From JADKIH01 sp031385005 (GTDB lineage: Bacteria; Bacteroidota; Bacteroidia; AKYH767-A; 2013-40CM-41-45), in contig JANNBB010000034.1 of assembly GCA_031385005.1 (NCBI GenBank), positions 1-64,000 on the forward strand: DNA of 64,000 nucleotides. The letters are read 5' to 3'. Under the pieces are notes generated by a model. The model was given only the letters and a program-made list of their open reading frames with translations. It searched no databases and was not told where the DNA came from. This document shows positions 9,727 through 17,900 of the stretch, piece after piece (positions within the stretch are counted from its first letter, which is position 1; each line of letters opens with the position of its first letter). The position numbers and the translations under genes were made by a program.

Positions 9727-10976
9727 TAGGACTGATTGACTGCAATAATTTTTACGTTTCATGCGAACGTGTGTTCGATCCATCGCTGAATGGGAAGCCG
9801 GTTATTGTTCTATCCAATAATGATGGTTGCGCGATTTCCAGAAGCAATGAAGCGAAATTGCTGGGCATTAAAATGGGTGTACCTGCTTTTTCCATAAAAG
9901 ATATTATCGTAAAAAACGACGTAAAAGTTCTATCCTCCAATTACACGCTCTATGGCGATATGAGTAATCGTGTGATGTCACTTTTATCCAATCATGTTCC
10001 TGAGATAGAAGTTTATTCAATCGATGAAGCATTTCTTTATTTCAAAGGAATGGATGTAAACACCCTGGAAACTTTTGGAAAAAAAATTCTGCAGGAGATT
10101 CACCGAAGCACAGGGATTCCGATGAGTTTGGGAATAGCTCCTACGAAGTCCTTGGCAAAAATGGCGAATAAACTAGCCAAGAAGAATAAACAAGATGTCA
10201 GGAAAATAAACCTGAACGAGTTGAATGAAGTGCTCCATACTTTTCCGATTGAAGACGTTTGGGGAATTGGCGGACAACATGCTAAATTGTTACGTTCGAA
10301 GGGGATTCAGACCGCAGGAGATTTCACGAATTACTCGCGTGATTGGGTGAGGAAAAATCTGACTATTGTGGGTCTCCGATTGTATGATGAATTAAAAGGA
10401 CAGATTCGATTAGAAAGCGAGCCGGTAGAGAAAGCCAAGAAAAATATTTGCACATCGCGTTCCTTTGGCGAAATGCAGACGGAATATAGCCCTATTGAAG
10501 AGGCCGTCGCTACCTATGCCACACGTTGCGCGGAAAAATTACGCCAGCAAAAAAGTTGCGCGACAAAGCTGATGGTTTTTCTGCATACTAATCAATTCAG
10601 AGAAGATCTTCCACAGTATGCAAGAAACATTGTCATGCACCTACCTGTGCCGACAAATAGCACACTGGAGCTGGTTAAATACGGAAAGGAAGGATTGCGT
10701 AAAATATTCAGGAATGGCTACCTTTACAAAAAGGCAGGAATTATCATCAGCGATTTCGTTCCGGAAAGTGACATTCAACAAAACTTATTCGATCAGACAA
10801 ACAGGCAAAAGCATGCGGATATCATGAAAGTCGTGGACAAACTCAATCTCAATTTTGGAAAGGATAAAGTCCGCGTCGCTACGCAAGGGTATTCAAAGAG
10901 CTGGCATTTGCGTCAGGAAAAATTATCCGCTAGATTTACAACTAGGTTGTCTGATATACTGGAAGTGAAGGTGTAA
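9723..10976 (+). CDS. umuC: UmuC, catalytic subunit of Y-family DNA polymerase V
   Basis: About 417 aa when started at GTG 9723 (reading V-I-G-L-I-D-C-N-N-F-Y), which overlaps the umuD stop by 4 bases. A longer frame begins at 9687, but those 12 extra residues do not belong to the family. The Y-family polymerase signature is clear: the first metal Asp in LIDCNNFYVSCERVF, then YSIDEAF with the catalytic Asp-Glu pair. The thumb, little-finger and C-terminal UmuC extension follow in the remaining residues. It performs translesion synthesis with UmuD'. The length matches E. coli UmuC (422 aa), and no residues look damaged. Confidence 0.95.
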   Translation: MIGLIDCNNFYVSCERVFDPSLNGKPVIVLSNNDGCAISRSNEAKLLGIKMGVPAFSIKDIIVKNDVKVLSSNYTLYGDMSNRVMSLLSNHVPEIEVYSIDEAFLYFKGMDVNTLETFGKKILQEIHRSTGIPMSLGIAPTKSLAKMANKLAKKNKQDVRKINLNELNEVLHTFPIEDVWGIGGQHAKLLRSKGIQTAGDFTNYSRDWVRKNLTIVGLRLYDELKGQIRLESEPVEKAKKNICTSRSFGEMQTEYSPIEEAVATYATRCAEKLRQQKSCATKLMVFLHTNQFREDLPQYARNIVMHLPVPTNSTLELVKYGKEGLRKIFRNGYLYKKAGIIISDFVPESDIQQNLFDQTNRQKHADIMKVVDKLNLNFGKDKVRVATQGYSKSWHLRQEKLSARFTTRLSDILEVKV

Positions 10977-11049
10977 ATCGAAAACAACAAATTATTAGTG
11001 CATCGAATTCAGAAATAAAAAGCATAATATATCGTCAACTAATTCGCAC

Positions 11050-11760
11050 ATGTGTTTTCACAATTCACTCAGTAAAAAAGCTCAGGAAGTCGCCAATCGA
11101 TTCAATGCACAGTCGGAAATAAATTTTGAGCCGATTTTTTATGCCTCGGGATTCTCCTACCCTCTTTGGCCTTTAATTACTTCTGAAGAACCGGATAAAC
11201 TTCGAATGTATCGCTGGGGATTGATTCCACATTGGGTAAAAGAAGAGAGTCAGGCAAAAGAAATCCGGACGATGACACTCAATGCCAAATCAGAAACAGT
11301 TTTTGAAAAACCTTCCTTTAAATTTTCGATTCGAAAAAAAAGATGTTTGATTCCTTCTACAGGATTTTTCGAATGGCAGGACTTTAATAAAAAAAAATAT
11401 CCCTACTTCATCCGTTTGAAAGAAATGGAAATATTTGCATTCGCAGGAATTTATACAAGTTGGACCGATAAAACTTCAGGAGAAATTGTTCATACCTTTT
11501 CCATACTCACAACAGAAGCAAACCCATTGATGGCACGCATTCACAACATGAAAAAAAGGATGCCCGTCATATTAGAAAAAGAAAAGGAAAAGAAATGGCT
11601 GAATGACGATCTTACAGATGAACAAATAAAATCATTTTTTCCTGCTATTGATGACAGAATGATGCAGGCCTATACAATTAGTAAGAGGATTACATCCAGA
11701 ACAATGAATCCGAATGTACCTGAGGTGAATGAGGCATTTGAGTATCCGGAGTTGATTTAA
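11050..11760 (+). CDS. SRAP-domain protein (YedK/HMCES family), abasic-site DNA-protein crosslinker
   Basis: 236 aa starting MCFHNS. After removal of Met the Cys2 becomes N-terminal; in the YedK/HMCES family this residue forms a stable thiazolidine with abasic sites in single-stranded DNA. Other conserved residues are present: N78 (TLNAKSE), E108 (STGFFEWQ) and H165 (ARIHNMKKRMPVIL). It lies 73 bp after umuC on the same strand, and the pairing with translesion polymerase genes fits its former name, SOS-response-associated peptidase. Function at stalled forks is known for the family; co-regulation with umuDC is inferred from position. Confidence 0.93.
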   Translation: MCFHNSLSKKAQEVANRFNAQSEINFEPIFYASGFSYPLWPLITSEEPDKLRMYRWGLIPHWVKEESQAKEIRTMTLNAKSETVFEKPSFKFSIRKKRCLIPSTGFFEWQDFNKKKYPYFIRLKEMEIFAFAGIYTSWTDKTSGEIVHTFSILTTEANPLMARIHNMKKRMPVILEKEKEKKWLNDDLTDEQIKSFFPAIDDRMMQAYTISKRITSRTMNPNVPEVNEAFEYPELI

Positions 11761-11780
11761 AAATAATTTTTGCCACGAAT

Positions 11781-12422
11781 TCACGAATTTTTGAGATAAT
11801 TGTAGAGGGGAATAGCTGATAGAGCTCCGGAAATTGGAGCCAGGATGTATATCCAGACATGAGTGATATTACCGGAGACGATAGCCGGAGCAAGTGAACG
11901 GGCGGGATTCATGGAAGCACCGGAGATAGGACCGGCAAACATGGCTTCCAGCAAAACGACTGATCCGATAGCAAGTCCTGCAAACATTCCGGTTTCTTTA
12001 GAACCGTGGGCGACATTCATGATAACGAACATGAGAAAAAAGGTAAGAATGTATTCGAGGATTAAGCTTTGAACGTCACTACCTGCAGGAATGGTAGAAC
12101 CCAGAAACAGATTTTCAGGAAATAAATATTTCAGTAAAATGCTGGCAGCAAATGCGCCGCAAAGTTGTGCTAAAATGTATGGGAATACTTCACGAACCGA
12201 AAAAATACCGGCAGTGGAGAAGGCAATTGTTACAGCGGGATTCATGTGAGCACCGGAAATATTTCCAATGCTGTAAATCATCGCCATAACAATAAGTCCG
12301 CATGTAATGGAAACCCCCACATGCGATACCGCACCATTGGTAACTTCATTAATAATAATTGCTCCTGTACAGCAAAAGACGACTGCGAAAGTCCCGATAA
12401 ATTCTGCTACGTATTTTCTCAT
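11781..12422 (-). CDS. Aquaglyceroporin-like channel of the arsenic operon
   Basis: 213-aa MIP-family channel with six membrane helices and both half-helix motifs, NPA at 61-63 and NPAR at 172-175. The stretch FAGPISGASMNPARSL resembles plant NIP and bacterial AqpS channels. The position 12 residues before the second NPA Asn, a His in water-selective AqpZ, is Ala (or Glu one residue earlier). This suggests a wider pore passing uncharged solutes such as As(OH)3. The gene overlaps arsC by 4 bases (ATGA) and is last in arsR-arsM-arsC-channel. In Sinorhizobium meliloti a channel (AqpS) replaces an ArsB/Acr3 pump in this position; the same arsenite-exit role is inferred here. Confidence 0.88.
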   Translation of the reverse strand: MRKYVAEFIGTFAVVFCCTGAIIINEVTNGAVSHVGVSITCGLIVMAMIYSIGNISGAHMNPAVTIAFSTAGIFSVREVFPYILAQLCGAFAASILLKYLFPENLFLGSTIPAGSDVQSLILEYILTFFLMFVIMNVAHGSKETGMFAGLAIGSVVLLEAMFAGPISGASMNPARSLAPAIVSGNITHVWIYILAPISGALSAIPLYNYLKNS

Positions 12423-12850
12423 TGGTGTTCTGAAATAAAATTGATGACAGCACGCTTTATAGCATCACGAACTTTTCTTGTCAGCTCGAGCTTCTCTGCC
12501 TGCGATCCCTTGAATGTTGAAGGATCTGCGAAATCCCATCCGATCTTCTTGTTTAGTCCCGGAAAGATCGGGCAACGTTCTGAATTTTTCGCATCGCAAA
12601 CGGTTATGACATAATTGAAAATTCGACCCTCTTTATATAAACTGAATACATCTTTTACCACATTCGAAGAGATGTCTATTCCATCTTCTCTCATTACTTC
12701 GACAGCAAGGGGGTTTAATATTCCGGGTTCTAACCCTGCGCTTTCTGCCAGAAATCTATCTTTTCCCAATTGCTTTAAATACGCTTCTGCCATTTGACTT
12801 CTGGCACTGTTATGAATGCATAAGAATAAAACTTTTATTTTAGTTTCCAT
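12419..12850 (-). CDS. arsC: Arsenate reductase ArsC, thioredoxin-coupled type
   Basis: 143 aa with the low-molecular-weight tyrosine-phosphatase fold. The phosphate loop C11-x5-R (LCIHNSARSQMAEA), resolving cysteines C85 (ITVCDAK) and C93 (ERCPIFPG) and the W-D-F-A-D-P loop (D109) are all present. It reduces arsenate to arsenite via a C11-C85-C93 cascade recycled by thioredoxin. It lies between arsM and the channel gene and overlaps the latter by 4 bases. The order of the cysteines fits the thioredoxin-linked Staphylococcus/Bacillus type rather than the glutaredoxin-linked E. coli type. Confidence 0.94.
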   Translation of the reverse strand: METKIKVLFLCIHNSARSQMAEAYLKQLGKDRFLAESAGLEPGILNPLAVEVMREDGIDISSNVVKDVFSLYKEGRIFNYVITVCDAKNSERCPIFPGLNKKIGWDFADPSTFKGSQAEKLELTRKVRDAIKRAVINFISEHQ

Positions 12851-12916
12851 ATCTAAGGGGTAAATTGAATAATTTTACTTGATGAATTGTTGAATGTGAA
12901 TTATTTTTTATGAAAG

Positions 12917-13750
12917 TTATTTACAGCAGGTTCCTTTATCGCAACATTCATCCTTTTTTTTCTCGCCATAAATGGTGATACTCAAAATTTTGACACCGCT
13001 ATTTCTGAAAGCATGAACATCTTCGACCGATAAATATTTCAACAACAATTCATCCGGGAGGTATATTAATTTCTCCTTTTGAATACTGATTGATGTGAAT
13101 CCAGCCACTTGCACAAAACTCATATATTCTTCTTTCTGTAAGGCACCGGACACACATCCGGCATATAGTGCTGCAACACGGGTAATCTCATCCGGAATAT
13201 TACCTTCAACGACGATATCAGAAATGGAAAAATGTCCGCCATCTTTTAATATTCTGAAAATCTCCTCGAATGCCTTTTGTTTATCAGGTACCAGGTTGAG
13301 CACACAATTGCTGATGACAACATCTGCCGTATTAGTTGATACAGGTAAGTTTTCAATTTCACCCAAACGGAATTCTACATTATTCAAATTCAACTTATCA
13401 GCATTCACTCTTGCACGTTCGATCATTGCTTCAGTCATATCGACGCCAATTACTTTTCCTGTTTTTCCGGTTTCACTTTGAGCGATGAAGCAATCGTTTC
13501 CGGCACCTGAGCCGAGATCTACTACACAATCACCTTTTTTAATTTTTGCCAATTGTGTAGGGAGTCCGCAACCTAATCCCAAATCAGCTTCGGGTAGGTA
13601 CCCTTTTAAAGAAGCATAATCGTCTGCCATAATATTAAACACATCCTTTTCACAACAACCACAACTTCCGCTTTCGACTTTACTTTCCTGCAAAGCAATT
13701 TCGCCATAAATTTCTTTTACACTTTTTTTAGTTTCTTCAGAATTTCTCAT
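12917..13750 (-). CDS. arsM: Arsenite S-adenosylmethionine methyltransferase ArsM
   Basis: 277-aa SAM-dependent methyltransferase. Motif I reads VVDLGSGAGNDC (about 76-87). The three cysteines that bind As(III) in this family are present: C61 (LGLGCGLPTQ), C149 (ISNCVLNLVP) and C199 (YAGCVSGAL). Extra cysteine-rich stretches occur near the N-terminus (SGSCGCCEKD) and at the C-terminus (ECCDKGTCCK), which may help capture the metalloid. It converts arsenite to methylated arsenicals. It follows arsR after 57 bp, in which a second ArsR-like operator lies, and precedes arsC. Confidence 0.94.
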   Translation of the reverse strand: MRNSEETKKSVKEIYGEIALQESKVESGSCGCCEKDVFNIMADDYASLKGYLPEADLGLGCGLPTQLAKIKKGDCVVDLGSGAGNDCFIAQSETGKTGKVIGVDMTEAMIERARVNADKLNLNNVEFRLGEIENLPVSTNTADVVISNCVLNLVPDKQKAFEEIFRILKDGGHFSISDIVVEGNIPDEITRVAALYAGCVSGALQKEEYMSFVQVAGFTSISIQKEKLIYLPDELLLKYLSVEDVHAFRNSGVKILSITIYGEKKKDECCDKGTCCK

Positions 13751-13774
13751 GATGTTTATTTTAGAATTATTTAT

Positions 13775-13786
13775 CGTAATATTACG
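13775..13786. promoter_or_regulatory. Second ArsR-like operator, upstream of arsM
   Basis: Perfect palindrome CGTAATATTACG in the arsR-arsM gap. It shares the core TCG(C/T)AATATTACG with the site in front of arsR, so the two are probably bound by the same repressor. I see no well-spaced TTTG / TAnnTTTG pair here. Confidence 0.6.
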
Positions 13787-13807
13787 TTTGATTTTTTCAA
13801 AAAAATA

Positions 13808-14137
13808 TTAGCAGCAGTTTTTACTTGCTAACGGAGTATTCAATAAAGCGGAAAGAATTTGTTTTGCTTTTTCCCATTCTTCCTGATCAATACAATAACA
13901 AACTTTAACGCCATCAATGTCACCACGAATGAGTCCGGCTTCTTTTAATTCCATCAGGTGTTGCGATACGGTTGATTGAGATAATGGGAGTTCATCGACG
14001 ATATCTCCGCAAATGCAGCTTTGCTTTTTCAGTAGTAATTGAAGAATAGCAATACGGGCAGGATGTGCAAGTGCTTTTGCATAAACAGCGAGCTTGTTTT
14101 CCCTTACTGAAAATTTTTCCGATTTCGTCAGTCCCAT
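13808..14137 (-). CDS. arsR: ArsR-family arsenic-responsive repressor
   Basis: 109-aa winged-helix ArsR/SmtB protein. The recognition helix reads PLSQSTVSQHLMELKEAGL (about 51-69). A C-x-C pair at C41 and C43 (SCICGDIV) sits at the start of the DNA-binding helices, as in the ELCVCDL site of ArsR that binds As(III). Further cysteines are at 80, 82, 108 and 109. Binding arsenite should release it from the AATATT-centred operators in front of itself and arsM, derepressing the operon. It is the first gene of the operon on the minus strand. Confidence 0.94.
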   Translation of the reverse strand: MGLTKSEKFSVRENKLAVYAKALAHPARIAILQLLLKKQSCICGDIVDELPLSQSTVSQHLMELKEAGLIRGDIDGVKVCYCIDQEEWEKAKQILSALLNTPLASKNCC

Positions 14138-14149
14138 GCAATTGTTATT

Positions 14150-14185
14150 AATCGCAATATTACGATTATTGTTTCATTCTGCAAA
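14150..14185 (-). promoter_or_regulatory. arsR promoter with embedded ArsR operator
   Basis: Operator palindrome AATCGCAATATTACGATT at 14150-14167. On the minus strand its centre reads TAATATTG (14162-14155), close to the Bacteroidetes -7 element TAnnTTTG. TTTG (14185-14182) lies exactly 19 nt upstream as the -33 element. Repressor bound here would cover the -7 box, a simple autoregulatory arrangement. Confidence 0.7.
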
Positions 14186-14286
14186 AAAATCAATAAAATT
14201 TATTGAAATTTGAAATAATGATCAATGATGTTCAGATAACCCAATCCAAATACCTTAAAAAAACATCAAAAAAGCGGAAAATGGCT

Positions 14287-14736
14287 TTAATGATCTGCTC
14301 CCTTATTTTTGTTCAACCACTCATCTACGGAGAATTTTCCGGATCCGAAAACAAGGAAAAACATCAGTAAGAGTGTAACAAAAACAGATAAACTCAATTC
14401 GGATTGAATACTAAAGAATCCTTTTGGGGCATTCACAAAAACGATCGCTCCGATTAAAATTGGCAATTGAAAGAGAATGGCGACACGGGTTATCAAACCA
14501 AAAATAATGAGCAAACCGCCCATCAGGTGGGCACTTGCAACTAGATGCACAATTAATACAGCATATAAATCGATTGAACTATTCGCAATCATTGCATAAA
14601 GTGCATCGGTGTTGCGAATAAAAAAAACACCTTTTAAAAAGATGATTAATCCGAGAAGAATTCGCAAAGCTGCAAGCCAATTTGCTTGTTTATTTTCGGC
14701 CCAGGAATCCAATTGCTTTTCTATATTCATGACCAT
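14287..14736 (-). CDS. DoxX-family membrane protein
   Basis: 149-aa protein with four predicted membrane segments and the DoxX features ALRILLGLIIFLKGVFF near the start and HLMGGLLIIFGLITR in the middle. DoxX-family proteins are small quinone-linked or redox-stress membrane proteins of poorly defined role. It is on the same strand as the ars operon and upstream of it, but 150 bp and the arsR promoter separate them, so it is likely a separate unit. Confidence 0.8.
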   Translation of the reverse strand: MVMNIEKQLDSWAENKQANWLAALRILLGLIIFLKGVFFIRNTDALYAMIANSSIDLYAVLIVHLVASAHLMGGLLIIFGLITRVAILFQLPILIGAIVFVNAPKGFFSIQSELSLSVFVTLLLMFFLVFGSGKFSVDEWLNKNKGADH

Positions 14737-14921
14737 GAAATTTAATATACAAAATTTAGTAAATTAAATGAATTTTGCAAGAGAAATTAAAAAAATATTT
14801 GCTTGGGTGAATGGCATAAAAATGAATGTGAAATAAAAAAATGTTGAAATTTTTTGAAAAAACATGGAGATACAAAATCAGTAAAAAGGTTGGGTGAGAA
14901 AAATATTTTTTGCTATGAAAA

Positions 14922-17900
14922 ATGAAGAAAAAAATTTTGCAGGCACCCCAATTATTTTACATTTGTATTTCTCCTGTTAACCAAAAATTATTTTTTATTT
15001 TGAAAACAACATCGCCAATTATTATTCATCCAAAGAAAAAGAATAATATTAATTTATTGATTGCAGATTTCAGAAAAAATAAAATTGTTTTTTTATTTGC
15101 AATCAATTTTTTATTTCTTCTGAACAGCCATGTTTATGCAACACACAGCATGGGTGCTGATATTAGTTATGAATGTTTAGGAAACAATCAGTATCGAATT
15201 CGAGTTTCATTTTATCGCGATTGTGTTGGAATTCCTGCATCGCCTTTTATTACAATTGATGCTTCTTCCGTTTCCTGCAATCTTTTTCAATCGGTTAATC
15301 TTTTCCCAATTCCCGGAACAGGACAAGATATTACCCCGCTTTGTCCATCAGAACTTTCTACGTGTCATGGAGGCACTTTTACAGGTATTCAAGAATGGGT
15401 TTATGAAGGAATTATTACTTTACCTGCACAATGTACTGATTGGCAATTAGTTTACGAGCAGTGTTGTAGAAACGGGGCTATTACTACAATCAATAATCCA
15501 CTTAGCGAGGAGTTGTTAATATATGCCATGTTAAATAATACCCTATCGCCATGTAACAATTCCCCTACTTTTTCAAATAAACCGGTTCCATTTGTTTGTT
15601 TGGGTCAACAATTCTGTTTTAATCACGGGGCCTTTGATGTCGATGGCGACTCCCTTGTTTATCAGGTAGTTGATCCGCTTAGCTATTTCGGTCAACCTGT
15701 ACTCTATAATTGGCCCTATAATCCATACCAGCCACTTAATTCAAATCCCTCAATGACAATCGATCCTCAAACGGGTGATTTTTGTATGACTCCACAATCG
15801 CTCGAAGTAACGGTAATGGCTGTTCTAGTTAAAGAATACAGAAACGGTGTATTTATCGGTGAGATTGAAAGAGATATACAGGTAACGGTAATCAATTGCG
15901 CAAATAATCTTCCTACACTTTCGGGAATTAATGGAACGAATAGTTTTTCCGCAACTATTTGTGCAGATGCCCCTTATTGTTTCAATGCATTTTCGAATGA
16001 TCCCGACCTCGGTCAAAATGTAACAGTGGTTTGGAATGGTGCAATTACGGGAGCAAACTTCACTGCTGCCGGACCACCACATCCAACCGGAACTTTTTGC
16101 TGGACGCCAACACAAGCAGACGCTAGTCCTACACCTCATTGTTTTACCGCACAAGTTAGCGACGATGCTTGTCCTTTTCTTGGCTCTCAAACTTATTCGT
16201 TTTGCTTTACCGTTGTTAACGTAAGTGTTAATGCCGGGCCTGATCAGGTTGTAAGTTGTGGAGGCCAGGCAACTATTAATGCGGCCGCTACAACTTCTTC
16301 AGGGAATGTCACCTACCAGTGGAGCAATGGCAGCACAGCAGCATCACAAACAGTTGGAGTTGGTACGTATACAGTAACTGTCGCAAACGGTCAATGCACA
16401 GCAACAGATGTAGTGCAAGTAACCACTACTGTTGGTCCTGTTGCCGCATTCAGCGCACCTCCTGTATGTACTAATTCTCCCATTACTTTCACTGATTTGA
16501 GCAATGGAAACGGAAATGCAATTACTTCCTGGAACTGGAACTTTAATAATAACGGATCATCCACCCTTCAAAATCCTGTTTTCCAATTTCCTTTTGCAGG
16601 CAATTACTATGTATGTCTTGCCGTCGGTTCAAGTGCTAATTGTCCGGATACTGTTTGTCAGTTTGTAACCGTAGATCCTGAACCGGTTGCTTCTTTTTCT
16701 ACGACTGATGCATGTGCAGGTCCTCCGTTATTCATTTCAAACAATTCGACGCCCATTGGGAATAATTATTTCTGGGATTTTGGAAATGGAACGACTTCTA
16801 CTTCATCGGCACCTTCTGTTACCTATTCGACTCCCGGTAGTTATTCTATTTCAATGATTGCAACAAATTCATTTGGTTGCACAGATACCGTTCAACAATC
16901 GGTAAATGTTTATGCACTTCCGACTGCAGCTTTCAACTCAGCCATCGTCGATCCTTGTTTGGGAGGATTAGTTAATTTCACAGATGCCTCATCTGCCAAT
17001 GTCGTTGCATGGAATTGGGATTTCGGAAACGGACAAACATCTTCTTCTCAAAACCCGTCCAATACTTTTTCAGCAGGAACACACAATGTTTTATTGACTG
17101 TAACAACAGCAAATGGTTGTTCAGCTACTATAAATCAAACTGTAACAATAAATCCTCCATTCAATGCAGCTTTTAGTCCTGCACAAAATGTTTGTATCGG
17201 ATCAACAGCAAACATCTCTGCGTCAGGAGGTACAAGTTATTTATGGAGTAATGGAGCGACTACTTCGGCTATTAGTGTTGCGCCAAATTTAACTACAACT
17301 TACAGCGTTACTATTTCGGATGCAAACGGCTGTTCAATTTCCGGACAAATTCCTGTAAACGTAAATCAACTTCCTGTTGTTTTTGCCGGTACCGATCAAT
17401 CAATCTGTACAGGTTCTAACATTACGCTCAATGCTTCCGGTGCAAATTCATATGTTTGGTCGAATGGCTCTGTAACTCCATCCATTAATGTAAGTCCTAC
17501 CTCCAATACAACATATATAGTAACAGGAACAGATGCAAATGGATGTTCAACATCAGATACTGTTGCTGTAAATATCAATCCGAACCTAACTGTAACTGTA
17601 AGTAATGCTTTTATTTGCCCGGGTGCTTCCACTACACTGGATGCCGGTCACCCCAATGCAAACTATCTATGGTCTTCCGGACAAACAACTCAGACAATAA
17701 ATGTAAATCAAGGAGGTATTTTTGACGTAACAGTAACCGATGCGAATGGGTGTACAGGTATCGGACAAAGCACCGTTACTGCAGGAAATCTTCTGGTAGA
17801 TAATTCTTCGGTGCTTGATGCATGTGCCGGCATATCCGTTATTTTCGATGCAGGAAATCCGGGTAATCAATATCTCTGGAGTACCGGTGCTACTTCCCAA

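Noticed and set aside
14915..14980. Short ORF (ATG at 14915, 21 codons) in front of and overlapping the 1821-aa gene
   Set aside because: It overlaps the start of the large gene in another frame, has no amino-acid bias and no terminator, so it looks like chance.
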